From positions 1-19,642 of the forward strand of contig URTL01000023.1 in NCBI GenBank assembly GCA_900550785.1: a stretch of 19,642 bases of DNA, in the 5' to 3' direction. The translations under genes were made by a program, and so were the position numbers. This document shows positions 1 to 7,399 of the stretch, piece after piece (the stretch's first letter is position 1; the number at the start of each line of letters is the position of its first letter). The DNA is from an uncultured Collinsella sp. (GTDB lineage Bacteria > Actinomycetota > Coriobacteriia > Coriobacteriales > Coriobacteriaceae). The notes beneath the pieces are model-generated. The model did not search any database and had not been told where the DNA came from. It was given only the letters and a program-made list of their open reading frames with translations.

Positions 1-9
1 GGGGGGGGG
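1..9. repeat. Poly-G tract of at least nine G at the window edge
   Basis: The window opens with nine consecutive G, followed by T. The tract lies in frame with the surface-protein CDS and encodes Gly residues. Its full length cannot be seen because it touches the edge. Such tracts are classical slipped-strand sites, but a run at a sequence end can also be an assembly or sequencing artefact. Confidence 0.5.
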
Positions 10-3000
10 TAGTTCTGTAGAGAACACCGTTGCCGCCGGTAACCAAGCGGTCGCAAAGACGGCTGCCCAGCTGGCCGAGGAGTCGGCAAAGCAGCTCAAG
101 GACGCTCAGGCCGCCTACGATGCCGCCCAGAAGAAGGCCGACGCGGCGGGCCAGTCTCAAAAGCAGGCGCAGCAGCAAAAGAATCAGGCCTCGCAGGCCG
201 TGAGCGACAACGAAATCGAGCAGAACGCAGCAGAAGTCGCCGCGCTCCAGGAGAAGATCGACGAGCTCAAAGCCGCCGTCGAAAAGACCGAACAGCAGCA
301 GAAGAAGCTGGGCGACCTGAACGATCAGCTCGATCAAGCCAACAAGAGTGTCGAGGATAAGACCCAGGCGCTCAAGGACGCCAAGGCAAAGCAGGATGAG
401 GCCAAGAAGGCCCTTGATGATGCCCAGGCCAAGCTCGAGGCCATGGGTATGGACGAGTACGAGGCCGCCAAGAAGGCCGTCGAGGACGCGCAGACAAAGC
501 TCGATGACGCCAATAAGGCCGTTGCTACTGCACAGGCCAATCTGGACCAGGCCAAGGCTGCCGAGGCCAGCGCCCAGCAGGAAAAGAAGGACACTGAGGC
601 CGCTCTGACTTCCGCCCAAGCCAAGAAGCAGGAGACTGCCGCTGCGCTCGCAGCCGCAACCACCTCGCGCGATAACGCCCAGCAGAAGTTCAACCAGGCG
701 CAGGCTGCGCTCGATGCCGCCGTCTCGGGTACGGGTGTTGACCTGAGTGCGCTTGAGGCCGCCAAGAAGGCTGCTGCTGGTGAGCTCAAGACCGCGCAGG
801 CGGAGCTCAATGCCGCGACGGATGCCGACGCCACCGCACAGACAAATCTGCAGGCCGCTCAGGCTGCCGTCGCTGCCGCGCAGGAGAAGGCCAACGCCGC
901 TAACGCTGCTGTGGCATCTGCCCAGTCTGCATACGGTGCGGCAAACAAGGAGTACAACGCCGCCGCCAGCAAGCGCGACGCTGCGAAGTCGGCATACGAG
1001 CAGGCTCAGCAGACCGAGGCCGACAAGAAGGCGGAGTACGACCGACTCGTCGAGGTTCGTCAGCAGAAGCACAGCGAGTTCGATCAGGCTCGTGCTGAAG
1101 TAACCGACGCACACAATGCATACGACGCCGCAAACGTCGAGGTCGAGAAGCTCAACCAGCAGATTGCCGACCTCAAGTCGAACATGACCGTAGACCAGAA
1201 TGTCATCAGCCAGGGTATGTTCGGCTTCATGAACTACATCATCGGCGGCAGCCAGTTCACGGCCACGCAGAAGAAGAACGCCCAGGACGCCGTATCGATG
1301 CTGACCGGTGCCGATGACAAGGCCGAATGGTATGACCAGTACGTCGATCAGGACATGTCTCGCGATACCAACCCGCTTTCCCTGGAGCAGATGCGCAACG
1401 CCCTGACATATCTCGACACCCAGAACAACCTCCGCAAGGCGAACGGTCAGTCGGCGCTCAGCGTCAGCCTCCGCATGACTGTGGCGGCAGCACTTAATAC
1501 ATCATATTCATCGAACATCTGGGGACACTCGGGCTGCTACTGGGACAATGGAGAAAATCTTGCTGGCGGTGGTGGCGCATATACCGGCGGAGAAACTGAG
1601 AATACCCTCGGCTGGCCCTACACCGGCCTCTATACCCAGGAGAAAGAGGCATTCGATAAGTACGTCGCGCAGTATGGCGACGAACTCGGCAGCCACCGAT
1701 ATGATGCCTATTATATCTCCCAGAACTACAACAGCATCTATCAAGAGTGTGGGCATTATCTCAACATCATCGATGCCGCTGCGGAAGCCATCGGTATTGC
1801 AACCGGTAGCGGAAAGAATACCGATTCCGAGGTAACCATCTTCGATTACAGCGATGATGACACTCAGGCCGATTTCACTGTCTCCGAGTTCAAGAAGCTC
1901 CTCAACGACTACATCGATTCTGCCTATAACGCTGGCGGCACGCAGGCGCAGAAGGAGCAGCTGAAGCAGCTTCAGAATAAGCTGGCGGAAGCGCAGAAGA
2001 CCTTCGGTACTACCAAGGAAGCTTATTTCGCAGCAGTAAATAAGCAGGATGCGGCACATGACGCCTATACCGCGGCAGACACGAACGTGAACACCGCCAA
2101 GGGCGAGTACGAGAAGGCTAAGTCCGGCACCGCCGCCGCGAAGACGGTATACGACGCCGCGAAGGACGCGCTCGGCGGAATCGACATCGAGTCCCTCAAG
2201 CAGAACCTCGATGCCGCAAAGAGCAAGGCCGCTACTGCCCAGGCAGCTCTCGATAAGGCAAACGCCACGCTTGCTGACAGCAAGACGAAGGCAGCCGAGG
2301 CCACTGCTCACAAGGCGAAGGCTCACAGCGCCCGCGATGCCGCCAAGGCAAAATCCGAGCAGGCCAATGAGGCGTATGACAACGCTACCGCTTCGGTCAA
2401 GGACCTTGCCGCCAAGCGCGATGCCGCCAAGACGGACCTTGCGAACAAGCAGGGCACGCTTGACGATGCCAAGAAGGCCGACGACACAGCCCAGGCTGGC
2501 GTTGACAAGGCTCAGGCCGCAGATATGCACGCCGCGACCGCTCTTTCGGACGCCAAGCAGGCAGTTGCCGCCAAGACGCAGGCCCTGTCCGACGCACAGG
2601 AGAAGGCCAAGGCCGCCGAGGGCGAGCTTGCCACCGCAAACAAGGCCTTCGAGCGCTTCGCCGGCGCCCAGAAGGCGGTCGACGACGCCAAGGCCGCCTA
2701 TGACGCTGCCGTCGCCGGTGTCGCCGATGCCCAGAAGCAGCTCGATGCCGCCAACGAAGCCGTCGTCGATGCGAACCTCGAGATCGTCAAGGCCAAGGCC
2801 GAGCTTGCCAACGACGAGGCACTCAAGGCCGATCTTGAGGCCGTCGACCACAAGGCATCCCTTGCCGCGGGCACGACGGGCAACGAGAAGCTGGTCAAGT
2901 TGAACGCTGCCTACGCTCGCTATAAGGCCGCCGTCGATGCCGCCGCTGGCCTCAAGGCTGCTCTGAGCGATGCCGATGCCAAGCTGTCCGATGCCAACGA

Positions 3001-3283
3001 CGCCTATGCCGCCGCGCTTGCCGAGCTTGGCGATGCCAAGGATGCCCTGGCTGCCGCTCAGGCCGAGTACGACAAGCATCATCCCAAGGCTGAGCCGCAG
3101 GCCAAGCCTCAGGTTGCGCAGGCTGCTGCAAAGGTCTCCGTTGCCAAGAAACAGGCTGCGCCTGCCGCGCTCGCCCAGACCGGTGATGACTCCGCGCTTG
3201 CGGGCGAGGTCTTCGTTATCGGCGGTATTACACTCGTGGCTGCGGGCGTGACGCTGGGCGATCGTCGTCGCAAGCACATGTAG
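2..3283 (+). CDS. Sortase-anchored coiled-coil surface protein with central CAP domain (5' partial)
   Basis: The reading frame is open from the window edge to the stop at 3283 (1093 visible residues), so the true start and any signal peptide lie outside. A GTG at 200 is internal, because the frame continues upstream without a stop. Two long Ala/Lys/Asp/Glu/Gln-rich heptad regions (about nt 35-1190 and 1935-3080) flank a globular part at about 1370-1810. That part looks like a CAP (SCP/PR1, cysteine-rich secretory protein) domain: WGHSG at 1520, GEN with Glu at 1553, QEKEAF after it, and CGHY at 1748-1759 supply the expected His/Glu cavity residues. After a Pro/Lys/Ala stretch comes LAQTG (3170-3184), a hydrophobic segment and a RRRK tail, a sortase signal differing from LPXTG at the Pro. 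The protein is probably covalently wall-attached, with the CAP domain held out on coiled coils. Its ligand is unknown. A terminator follows. Confidence 0.85.
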   Translation, partial: GGGSSVENTVAAGNQAVAKTAAQLAEESAKQLKDAQAAYDAAQKKADAAGQSQKQAQQQKNQASQAVSDNEIEQNAAEVAALQEKIDELKAAVEKTEQQQKKLGDLNDQLDQANKSVEDKTQALKDAKAKQDEAKKALDDAQAKLEAMGMDEYEAAKKAVEDAQTKLDDANKAVATAQANLDQAKAAEASAQQEKKDTEAALTSAQAKKQETAAALAAATTSRDNAQQKFNQAQAALDAAVSGTGVDLSALEAAKKAAAGELKTAQAELNAATDADATAQTNLQAAQAAVAAAQEKANAANAAVASAQSAYGAANKEYNAAASKRDAAKSAYEQAQQTEADKKAEYDRLVEVRQQKHSEFDQARAEVTDAHNAYDAANVEVEKLNQQIADLKSNMTVDQNVISQGMFGFMNYIIGGSQFTATQKKNAQDAVSMLTGADDKAEWYDQYVDQDMSRDTNPLSLEQMRNALTYLDTQNNLRKANGQSALSVSLRMTVAAALNTSYSSNIWGHSGCYWDNGENLAGGGGAYTGGETENTLGWPYTGLYTQEKEAFDKYVAQYGDELGSHRYDAYYISQNYNSIYQECGHYLNIIDAAAEAIGIATGSGKNTDSEVTIFDYSDDDTQADFTVSEFKKLLNDYIDSAYNAGGTQAQKEQLKQLQNKLAEAQKTFGTTKEAYFAAVNKQDAAHDAYTAADTNVNTAKGEYEKAKSGTAAAKTVYDAAKDALGGIDIESLKQNLDAAKSKAATAQAALDKANATLADSKTKAAEATAHKAKAHSARDAAKAKSEQANEAYDNATASVKDLAAKRDAAKTDLANKQGTLDDAKKADDTAQAGVDKAQAADMHAATALSDAKQAVAAKTQALSDAQEKAKAAEGELATANKAFERFAGAQKAVDDAKAAYDAAVAGVADAQKQLDAANEAVVDANLEIVKAKAELANDEALKADLEAVDHKASLAAGTTGNEKLVKLNAAYARYKAAVDAAAGLKAALSDADAKLSDANDAYAAALAELGDAKDALAAAQAEYDKHHPKAEPQAKPQVAQAAAKVSVAKKQAAPAALAQTGDDSALAGEVFVIGGITLVAAGVTLGDRRRKHM

Positions 3284-3351
3284 TGAATCGGGCGTCGGCT
3301 CTGCAACGAACTTCAATTCATAGCGGGACCGTCTCGTTAGCCAAACGATAA

Positions 3352-3395
3352 GGCCGGCGCGCTGTCATACGCAGCGCGCTGGCCTTTCTTTGTTT
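3352..3395 (+). terminator. Rho-independent terminator of the surface-protein gene
   Basis: A 13-bp stem (GGCCGGCGCGCTG at 3352-3364 with CAGCGCGCTGGCC at 3372-3384, one G-U pair) has a 7-nt loop and is followed by TTTCTTTGTTT. It lies about 70 bp after the stop of the surface-protein gene. Confidence 0.85.
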
Positions 3396-3400
3396 CGATA

Positions 3401-3442
3401 TCAAAAAGCCCGGTCGGTAGCCGCGAAAGCTACCGACCGGGC
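3401..3442 (-). terminator. Rho-independent terminator of the OPT transporter gene
   Basis: A perfect 14-bp stem (GCCCGGTCGGTAGC at 3408-3421 with GCTACCGACCGGGC at 3429-3442) has a 7-nt loop. Read on the minus strand it is followed by TTTTTGA (3407-3401). It lies about 40 bp past the stop of the OPT gene, so the two convergent genes each have their own terminator. Confidence 0.85.
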
Positions 3443-3483
3443 AAATCGTAGGCAATATGGTTGCTGTCGAGCAGCTGCTCAGC

Positions 3484-5187
3484 TTAGCCCAGCAGGCTTA
3501 AGCCCACGGAGACAAACGCCAGGATAACGCCGACGATGGACTCGCCGCCGAGCAGGCCGCTGGCAACGACCAGACCCTGTTCCTGGAAGGCGGCGTCCTT
3601 GGCAGCCCTCTCCTCGTCGGAAAGACCAGCGGTGGCGTCGCGGTGGGCGGACCACTTGTCGTAGGCGAGTTTGACGCAGGAGCCCAGGAAAGCCGTGAGC
3701 GACATGTAGAACGGCAGGTACACGCCCAGACCGATCATCATGGCCGGAATGCCGAGCCAGTACATGATGATGCCGGCGATAAAGCCGCCCGCAAACCACG
3801 GCACGCTCGGGATGCCCGAGACCATGGTGGCGACCACGCTTGCCTGTGCGGCAACGAAGCTCTTGTCGGGACCAAAGGCGTCCGGACCATAGGCGGTGAC
3901 GAGCGCGACCATGACGGCGGCGGCGACCAGGGCGCCCACGATGCCGCCGATGGCCTGGCCGACCCACTGCGCGCGCGGGTTGGTGCCCAGCACGGCGCCG
4001 GCCTTAAAGTCGTTCATGACGTCGCCCGCAAGGCCGCACGCCACGGCCACGATGCCGGCGATAAAGAACAGTTTGACCTGAGCGATCTGTGCGAAGGCGG
4101 CAACGATGAGCATGACGATGAGGCCAAAGATCTCCATGGGGTCGATGCCCGTCTGGCCGCAGCTCTGTGCGCTCATGATGGTGGTGACAAAGGTGAACAG
4201 CGTCACGATGACGGCCGGGACGGGACCAAGGTCGAGCGCGATGGCGACGATCACAGCGATGGCGGCAGCGCCCAGGCCGATGATGCCGGCGTCGAGCTTA
4301 AGGGAGCCCGAGATGAGCGACTGCTCGTCGGTGTCGGTGGAGCTGTCGGCGGCAAGACCGCGGACGATACCGGCAACCTGTGGCAGGATGTCCTTGAGGA
4401 CGACGGCGACGCCAAAGCCCATCATGAGGCCCATGCCCAGGGACTTGACGATGCCCTGTGCGGTCATAACGTCAAACAGATCGGCAGCGGTGCCACCCAC
4501 GATGATGCCAAAGTTGCCCAGCAGCGCGCCGGCAAACCAGAAGGCGACGGGGGCGAAGCCCACGAGGAAGCCGACGGAGAGCAGCATGGGCGAGTTATAG
4601 ATGGCAAAGGTCACGCCGGGGATATTGAGCGCGCACAGCATGCTGGGCACCACGCCCAGAGCGTCGCGAAGCACGCTGTAGATGCCGGCGATGGCCATGG
4701 AGCCAAAGAGCTGCTTGCCGGTCTTGCCGCCGGCCTCGGTCGCGCGCAGGGTCTGAGCTGCGGCGTTGCCGGTGGGGAACTCAAGCGCGGCGTCCACGAT
4801 AAAGTGACGGTGGATGAGTGCCGTGGCCAGCAGGCCCAGGATAGTGCCGGCGAGTGCCACGATAAACATGTCGAGCCAGCTGATCTGGTCGGCATAGCCC
4901 AGCATCCAGGCGCCCGGGATGGTAAACGCCAGGCCGCCGGCGACCATGGCGCCCGCGGACATGATGGTGTGGGTGACGTTGGCCTCGTTGAGGCTGGCAT
5001 TGCCCATGAGCTTAAGGAAGAACAGCGAGATGACGGCAGCGAAGACGATCGGCCAGGGGAGTGCGCCCATCTTGAGGGCGGTGTAGGCCGAGCTTGCCGT
5101 GATGATCACGCAGCCAAGGACGCCGATGACGACACCGCGCAGCGTGAGTTGCCCGCGCATCGAAGCGCGGTTCGAGGGATTGCTCAT
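3484..5187 (-). CDS. OPT-family oligopeptide (or metal-chelate) transporter
   Basis: This is a 567-residue, very hydrophobic protein with more than a dozen likely membrane segments. N-terminal features typical of the OPT family are visible: LTLRG, the NASLNEANVTHTIMSAG stretch, and EFPTGNAAAQTLRATEAGGKTGKQLF-type motifs near residues 135-160. The C-terminal part carries LVVASGLLGGESIVG, also characteristic. Members are secondary transporters in the cytoplasmic membrane that take up oligopeptides or, in YSL-like branches, metal chelates; the substrate here cannot be read from sequence. The ATG at 5187-5185 has a strong site, AAAGGAG (5200-5194 on the minus strand). The gene is monocistronic, divergent from coaX, with its own terminator. 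A hydrophilic loop near residues 275-290 (SSTDTDEQ) separates the two halves. No truncation or frameshift is seen. Confidence 0.9.
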   Translation of the reverse strand: MSNPSNRASMRGQLTLRGVVIGVLGCVIITASSAYTALKMGALPWPIVFAAVISLFFLKLMGNASLNEANVTHTIMSAGAMVAGGLAFTIPGAWMLGYADQISWLDMFIVALAGTILGLLATALIHRHFIVDAALEFPTGNAAAQTLRATEAGGKTGKQLFGSMAIAGIYSVLRDALGVVPSMLCALNIPGVTFAIYNSPMLLSVGFLVGFAPVAFWFAGALLGNFGIIVGGTAADLFDVMTAQGIVKSLGMGLMMGFGVAVVLKDILPQVAGIVRGLAADSSTDTDEQSLISGSLKLDAGIIGLGAAAIAVIVAIALDLGPVPAVIVTLFTFVTTIMSAQSCGQTGIDPMEIFGLIVMLIVAAFAQIAQVKLFFIAGIVAVACGLAGDVMNDFKAGAVLGTNPRAQWVGQAIGGIVGALVAAAVMVALVTAYGPDAFGPDKSFVAAQASVVATMVSGIPSVPWFAGGFIAGIIMYWLGIPAMMIGLGVYLPFYMSLTAFLGSCVKLAYDKWSAHRDATAGLSDEERAAKDAAFQEQGLVVASGLLGGESIVGVILAFVSVGLSLLG

Positions 5188-5379
5188 ATAGAACTCCTTT
5201 GCGTATATCCGCTTCCCCCGGGAGCGCCGTTACGGATACGGCGCGGGAAGTCGGGTTACCAAGGGCCGCCGCGTGAGCTCGCGCGCGACCGCGCACCAGT
5301 ATAGCCGTAAGCTAGTCATTTTGGGATGACTGGTTTAGGTAGGCGATATACTGCTGGGCAGACGAAAGGAGCGCCGACG
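5188..5379. promoter_or_regulatory. Divergent promoter region between the OPT gene and coaX
   Basis: A TATACT -10-like box occurs on each strand: 5303-5298 on the minus strand for the OPT gene and 5347-5352 on the plus strand for coaX. Neither has a good -35 at standard spacing; TTGGGA at 5321-5326 is the best plus-strand candidate, but its 20-bp spacing is long. The inferred OPT leader is about 100 nt. It contains a perfect 7-bp hairpin (GCGCCGT / ACGGCGC at 5224-5244) that could affect the mRNA. I do not recognise a riboswitch. Confidence 0.4.
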
Positions 5380-6231
5380 ATGCTTAATGGGTGCGCATAT
5401 ATATTGACGGTCGACGTGGGCAACACGTTCATTCGCTTTGGTCTGTTTGCCGAGGATTCGGCCGCGGCGCAGGAATGCCCGCTTGCGACGTGCGAGATCA
5501 CGACGCCATCGAGCATTACGGCCGACGAAGCGCGTATGCGTCTCGCTCAAGTCATGGCCGCGCTGGCGGCCGATGCGGGCATGCCCGGCGCGCTCGTGCC
5601 CACGGCGGCAGTGCTGAGCTGCGTGGTGCCGGCGCTCGAGCGCCCGTGGAAGGCGGCGCTTTCCCGCACCTGCACGGGACGCGTGCTCACGGTGGGACCG
5701 GGACTTAAGACCGGCATGCCCGTGCACTACGACGATCCGGCCGAGATCGGCCCCGACCGCATCGCCGACGCTGTGGCGGCCCGCGCCGTCTACGGCTCTC
5801 CGTGCATCGTGATCGACCTGGGTACTACGACCAATATTGAGGTCATCGATACGCACGGTACCTTTGTCGGCGGCGTCATCGCGCCGGGTCTGGCACTTGG
5901 CGCACGCTCGCTTTCGGCGGCTGCGGCGCGTTTGCCTCAGGTCGAGCCCTCGGCACCGACGCATGTGATCGGCCGCAACACGCGCGAGGCCATGCGCTCG
6001 GGCGTGGTCTTGGGCGAGGTGGCCCGCATCGACGGCATGCTCGATATGGTGCTTGCCGAGATGCGCTCGACCAAGGCGGCGGGCGAGGGCAGCGTGCCCA
6101 TCGTCATTACCGGCGACGATGCCGAGGCACTTGCTTCGCTGGTCGGTCATAGTCTGACGGTCGACGACGCGCTGACGTTGCGGGGTCTCGCCGAGCTCTA
6201 CCGTATCAACCAAAAGCCCCGCCGCGTGTAA
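5380..6231 (+). CDS. coaX: Type III pantothenate kinase
   Basis: CoaX phosphorylates pantothenate with ATP, the first committed step of coenzyme A synthesis in the cytoplasm. The type III family is not inhibited by CoA in the way type I is. Visible motifs are DVGNT (residues 12-16, phosphate-binding), GPDRIAD (124-130, with the Asp/Arg pair of the pantothenate site), DLGTTTNIEV (146-155, in place of the usual D-x-GTATT) and GGVIAPG (164-170). The ATG at 5380 is chosen because AAAGGAG lies just upstream (5365-5371) and VDVGNT then falls near the N-terminus as usual. An in-frame ATG at 5326 lies upstream of the -10 box and is unlikely. At 283 residues it is slightly longer than the usual 255-260. 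The stop overlaps a hairpin. Confidence 0.92.
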   Translation: MLNGCAYILTVDVGNTFIRFGLFAEDSAAAQECPLATCEITTPSSITADEARMRLAQVMAALAADAGMPGALVPTAAVLSCVVPALERPWKAALSRTCTGRVLTVGPGLKTGMPVHYDDPAEIGPDRIADAVAARAVYGSPCIVIDLGTTTNIEVIDTHGTFVGGVIAPGLALGARSLSAAAARLPQVEPSAPTHVIGRNTREAMRSGVVLGEVARIDGMLDMVLAEMRSTKAAGEGSVPIVITGDDAEALASLVGHSLTVDDALTLRGLAELYRINQKPRRV

Positions 6232-6268
6232 AGGTGAGGGCGCCGGTGGGACAAACGCCCCCACCTTT
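6230..6268 (+). terminator. Hairpin overlapping the coaX stop codon (terminator-like or repeat element)
   Basis: AAAGGTGAGGGCG (6230-6242) pairs with CGCCCCCACCTTT (6256-6268) over 13 positions with one mismatch. The stem includes the last two bases of the coaX stop. Only a short T-run (TTT) follows, so termination is not certain. The 13-nt loop contains GGGACA, which is shared with the hairpins after lgt and asp23. Confidence 0.5.
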
Positions 6269-6272
6269 CACC

Positions 6273-6281
6273 TGCTACAAT
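6273..6281 (+). promoter_or_regulatory. Extended -10 promoter element for the dCMP deaminase gene
   Basis: TGCTACAAT (6273-6281) has the TGn extension plus TACAAT, one mismatch from the consensus -10. There is no clear -35, which extended -10 promoters can tolerate. It lies about 35 bp before the deaminase ATG. Confidence 0.4.
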
Positions 6282-6315
6282 GGGTCAAACTATTGCGATT
6301 ACGGAGGTGTCTGCC

Positions 6316-6840
6316 ATGTCGGACGATCTTCATCAAACTTCGTCAGGCAAGCGCCTGGACGTCATTAGCTGGGACGAGTTCTTTATGAGCGTGGCCATCG
6401 CCGCGCAGCGCCGCAGCAAGGACCCCAACACACAGGTGGGTGCGTGCATCGCCAACACCAACCACCGCATCCTTTCGGTGGGCTACAACGGTACGCCCTC
6501 GGCGCTCAACGACGACTTTTTCCCGTGGGGTACGAGCGACGACCCGCTGCAGGACAAGCACAACTACGTGGTCCATGCCGAGGCCAACGCCGTGCTCAAC
6601 TACCGTGGCTCGCTCAAGGACCTCGAGGGTTCCACGGTCTACGTCACGCTGTTCCCGTGCCACGACTGCGCCAAGATTTTGGCTCAGGTGGGCGTGGGCG
6701 AGGTCGTCTACCTGGACAACAAGTACGCCGACACCGATGACGGCCGTATCAGCCGCCGCATTCTCGACTCCTGTGGCATCAGCTACCGCCAGGTCATCGT
6801 CGATGTCCAGATTGGTACCGGGGGACAGGCTCGACAGTAA
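6316..6840 (+). CDS. Deoxycytidylate (dCMP) deaminase, ComEB-like
   Basis: This zinc enzyme hydrolyses dCMP to dUMP and ammonia, feeding thymidylate synthase in the cytoplasm. The cytidine/deoxycytidylate deaminase zinc site is complete: HAE at residues 87-89 (His ligand and catalytic Glu) and PCHDC at 114-118 (two Cys ligands). Other family signs are SKDPNTQVGACI near 34-45, and GYNGTP (56-61), which contributes to substrate binding. The ATG at 6316 is supported by GGAGG at 6303-6307. An in-frame ATG at 6280 lies inside the probable -10 box and is rejected. At 174 residues it has normal family length with a short, weakly conserved tail. It stands alone between coaX and the NifU-type gene, probably from its own promoter. 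Confidence 0.9.
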   Translation: MSDDLHQTSSGKRLDVISWDEFFMSVAIAAQRRSKDPNTQVGACIANTNHRILSVGYNGTPSALNDDFFPWGTSDDPLQDKHNYVVHAEANAVLNYRGSLKDLEGSTVYVTLFPCHDCAKILAQVGVGEVVYLDNKYADTDDGRISRRILDSCGISYRQVIVDVQIGTGGQARQ

Positions 6841-7011
6841 TATGCGTTGTCGCTATCTGACGACGAACGCAGCTCAAAGAGCCCCGTCCCAAATTGACTA
6901 CTCGTGAAAGTCGCGTCTGCGCGCATGGACGGCTCGTGAGCGGGTACATGGCTGTAGTAACATAGCTTCTGTCCGCGGGCGCGCCCGCGTAATTGTGAGA
7001 AAGGAGCCCCT
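6841..7011. promoter_or_regulatory. Intergenic region with a perfect 16-bp palindrome upstream of the NifU-type gene
   Basis: CGCGGGCGCGCCCGCG at 6974-6989 is a perfect palindrome ending about 22 bp before the GTG start of the NifU-type gene. It could be an operator or a leader hairpin; no regulator is recognised. Further upstream, an imperfect hairpin at 6844-6870 (GCGTTGTCG with CGACGAACGC, one bulge) follows the deaminase stop without a T-run. No convincing -35/-10 pair is visible. Confidence 0.35.
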
Positions 7012-7290
7012 GTGGCTGTTAACGAAGAGCTGCTTAAGAAGGTTCTTGAAGAGATTCGCCCCAACCTGCAGGCCGACGGCGGCGATATGGAGTATGTGGG
7101 CGTTGACGACGAGGGCGTCGTCAAACTGGAGCTGCAGGGCGCTTGCGCCGGCTGCCCCATGAGCTCGCTGACCTTGTCTATGGGCATCGAGCGTATCCTG
7201 AAGGAGCACGTGCCCGGCGTTACCCGCGTCGAGCAGGTCAATGCTTCCGGCGAGGCCGATGACCTGTACGACGAGTATGCGCCGTTCTAA
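7012..7290 (+). CDS. NifU C-terminal-domain Fe-S scaffold protein
   Basis: This is a small protein (92 residues) consisting only of the NifU C-terminal domain. The diagnostic motif GACAGCPMSSLTL gives CxxC (Cys45 and Cys48), which binds a labile Fe-S cluster, often between two subunits, for delivery to apo-proteins. IRPNLQADGGDMEYVGVDDEGVVKLELQG upstream is also typical. The start is GTG at 7012 with AAAGGAG at 7000-7006 and normal spacing. The acidic C-terminus (EADDLYDEYAPF) is not part of the conserved core. No other isc/suf/nif gene is in the window, so its partners are unknown. A hairpin between it and lgt suggests separate transcripts. Confidence 0.9.
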   Translation: MAVNEELLKKVLEEIRPNLQADGGDMEYVGVDDEGVVKLELQGACAGCPMSSLTLSMGIERILKEHVPGVTRVEQVNASGEADDLYDEYAPF

Positions 7291-7339
7291 GAAGTGAAAG
7301 CTGCGGGCGATATGCTCCGCATAGACGTCACGCCCGAAT

Positions 7340-7376
7340 ATGCGGCTGCGAGCGCAAGGCCCGCGGCCGCATTTGT
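7340..7376 (+). terminator. Probable terminator between the NifU-type gene and lgt
   Basis: ATGCGGCTGCG (7340-7350) pairs with CGCGGCCGCAT (7362-7372), 11 bp with one G-U, an 11-nt loop and a short TTTGTAT tail. The weak T-run leaves efficiency uncertain. A smaller CGGGCG/CGCCCG pair lies just upstream. Confidence 0.5.
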
Positions 7377-7399
7377 ATGTAGGGAGCAGGGGGACCGAT

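Noticed and set aside
1508..3316. Long minus-strand ORF (602 aa) opposite the surface-protein gene
   Set aside because: It is the antisense of an Ala-rich, GC-biased coding region; no ribosome site and no recognisable domain, only low-complexity Gly/Leu/Val.
3643..5304. Plus-strand ORF of 553 aa opposite the OPT gene
   Set aside because: It is a mirror of the OPT codons, rich in Asp/Gly/His, without family motifs; the OPT frame has clear motifs and a ribosome site.
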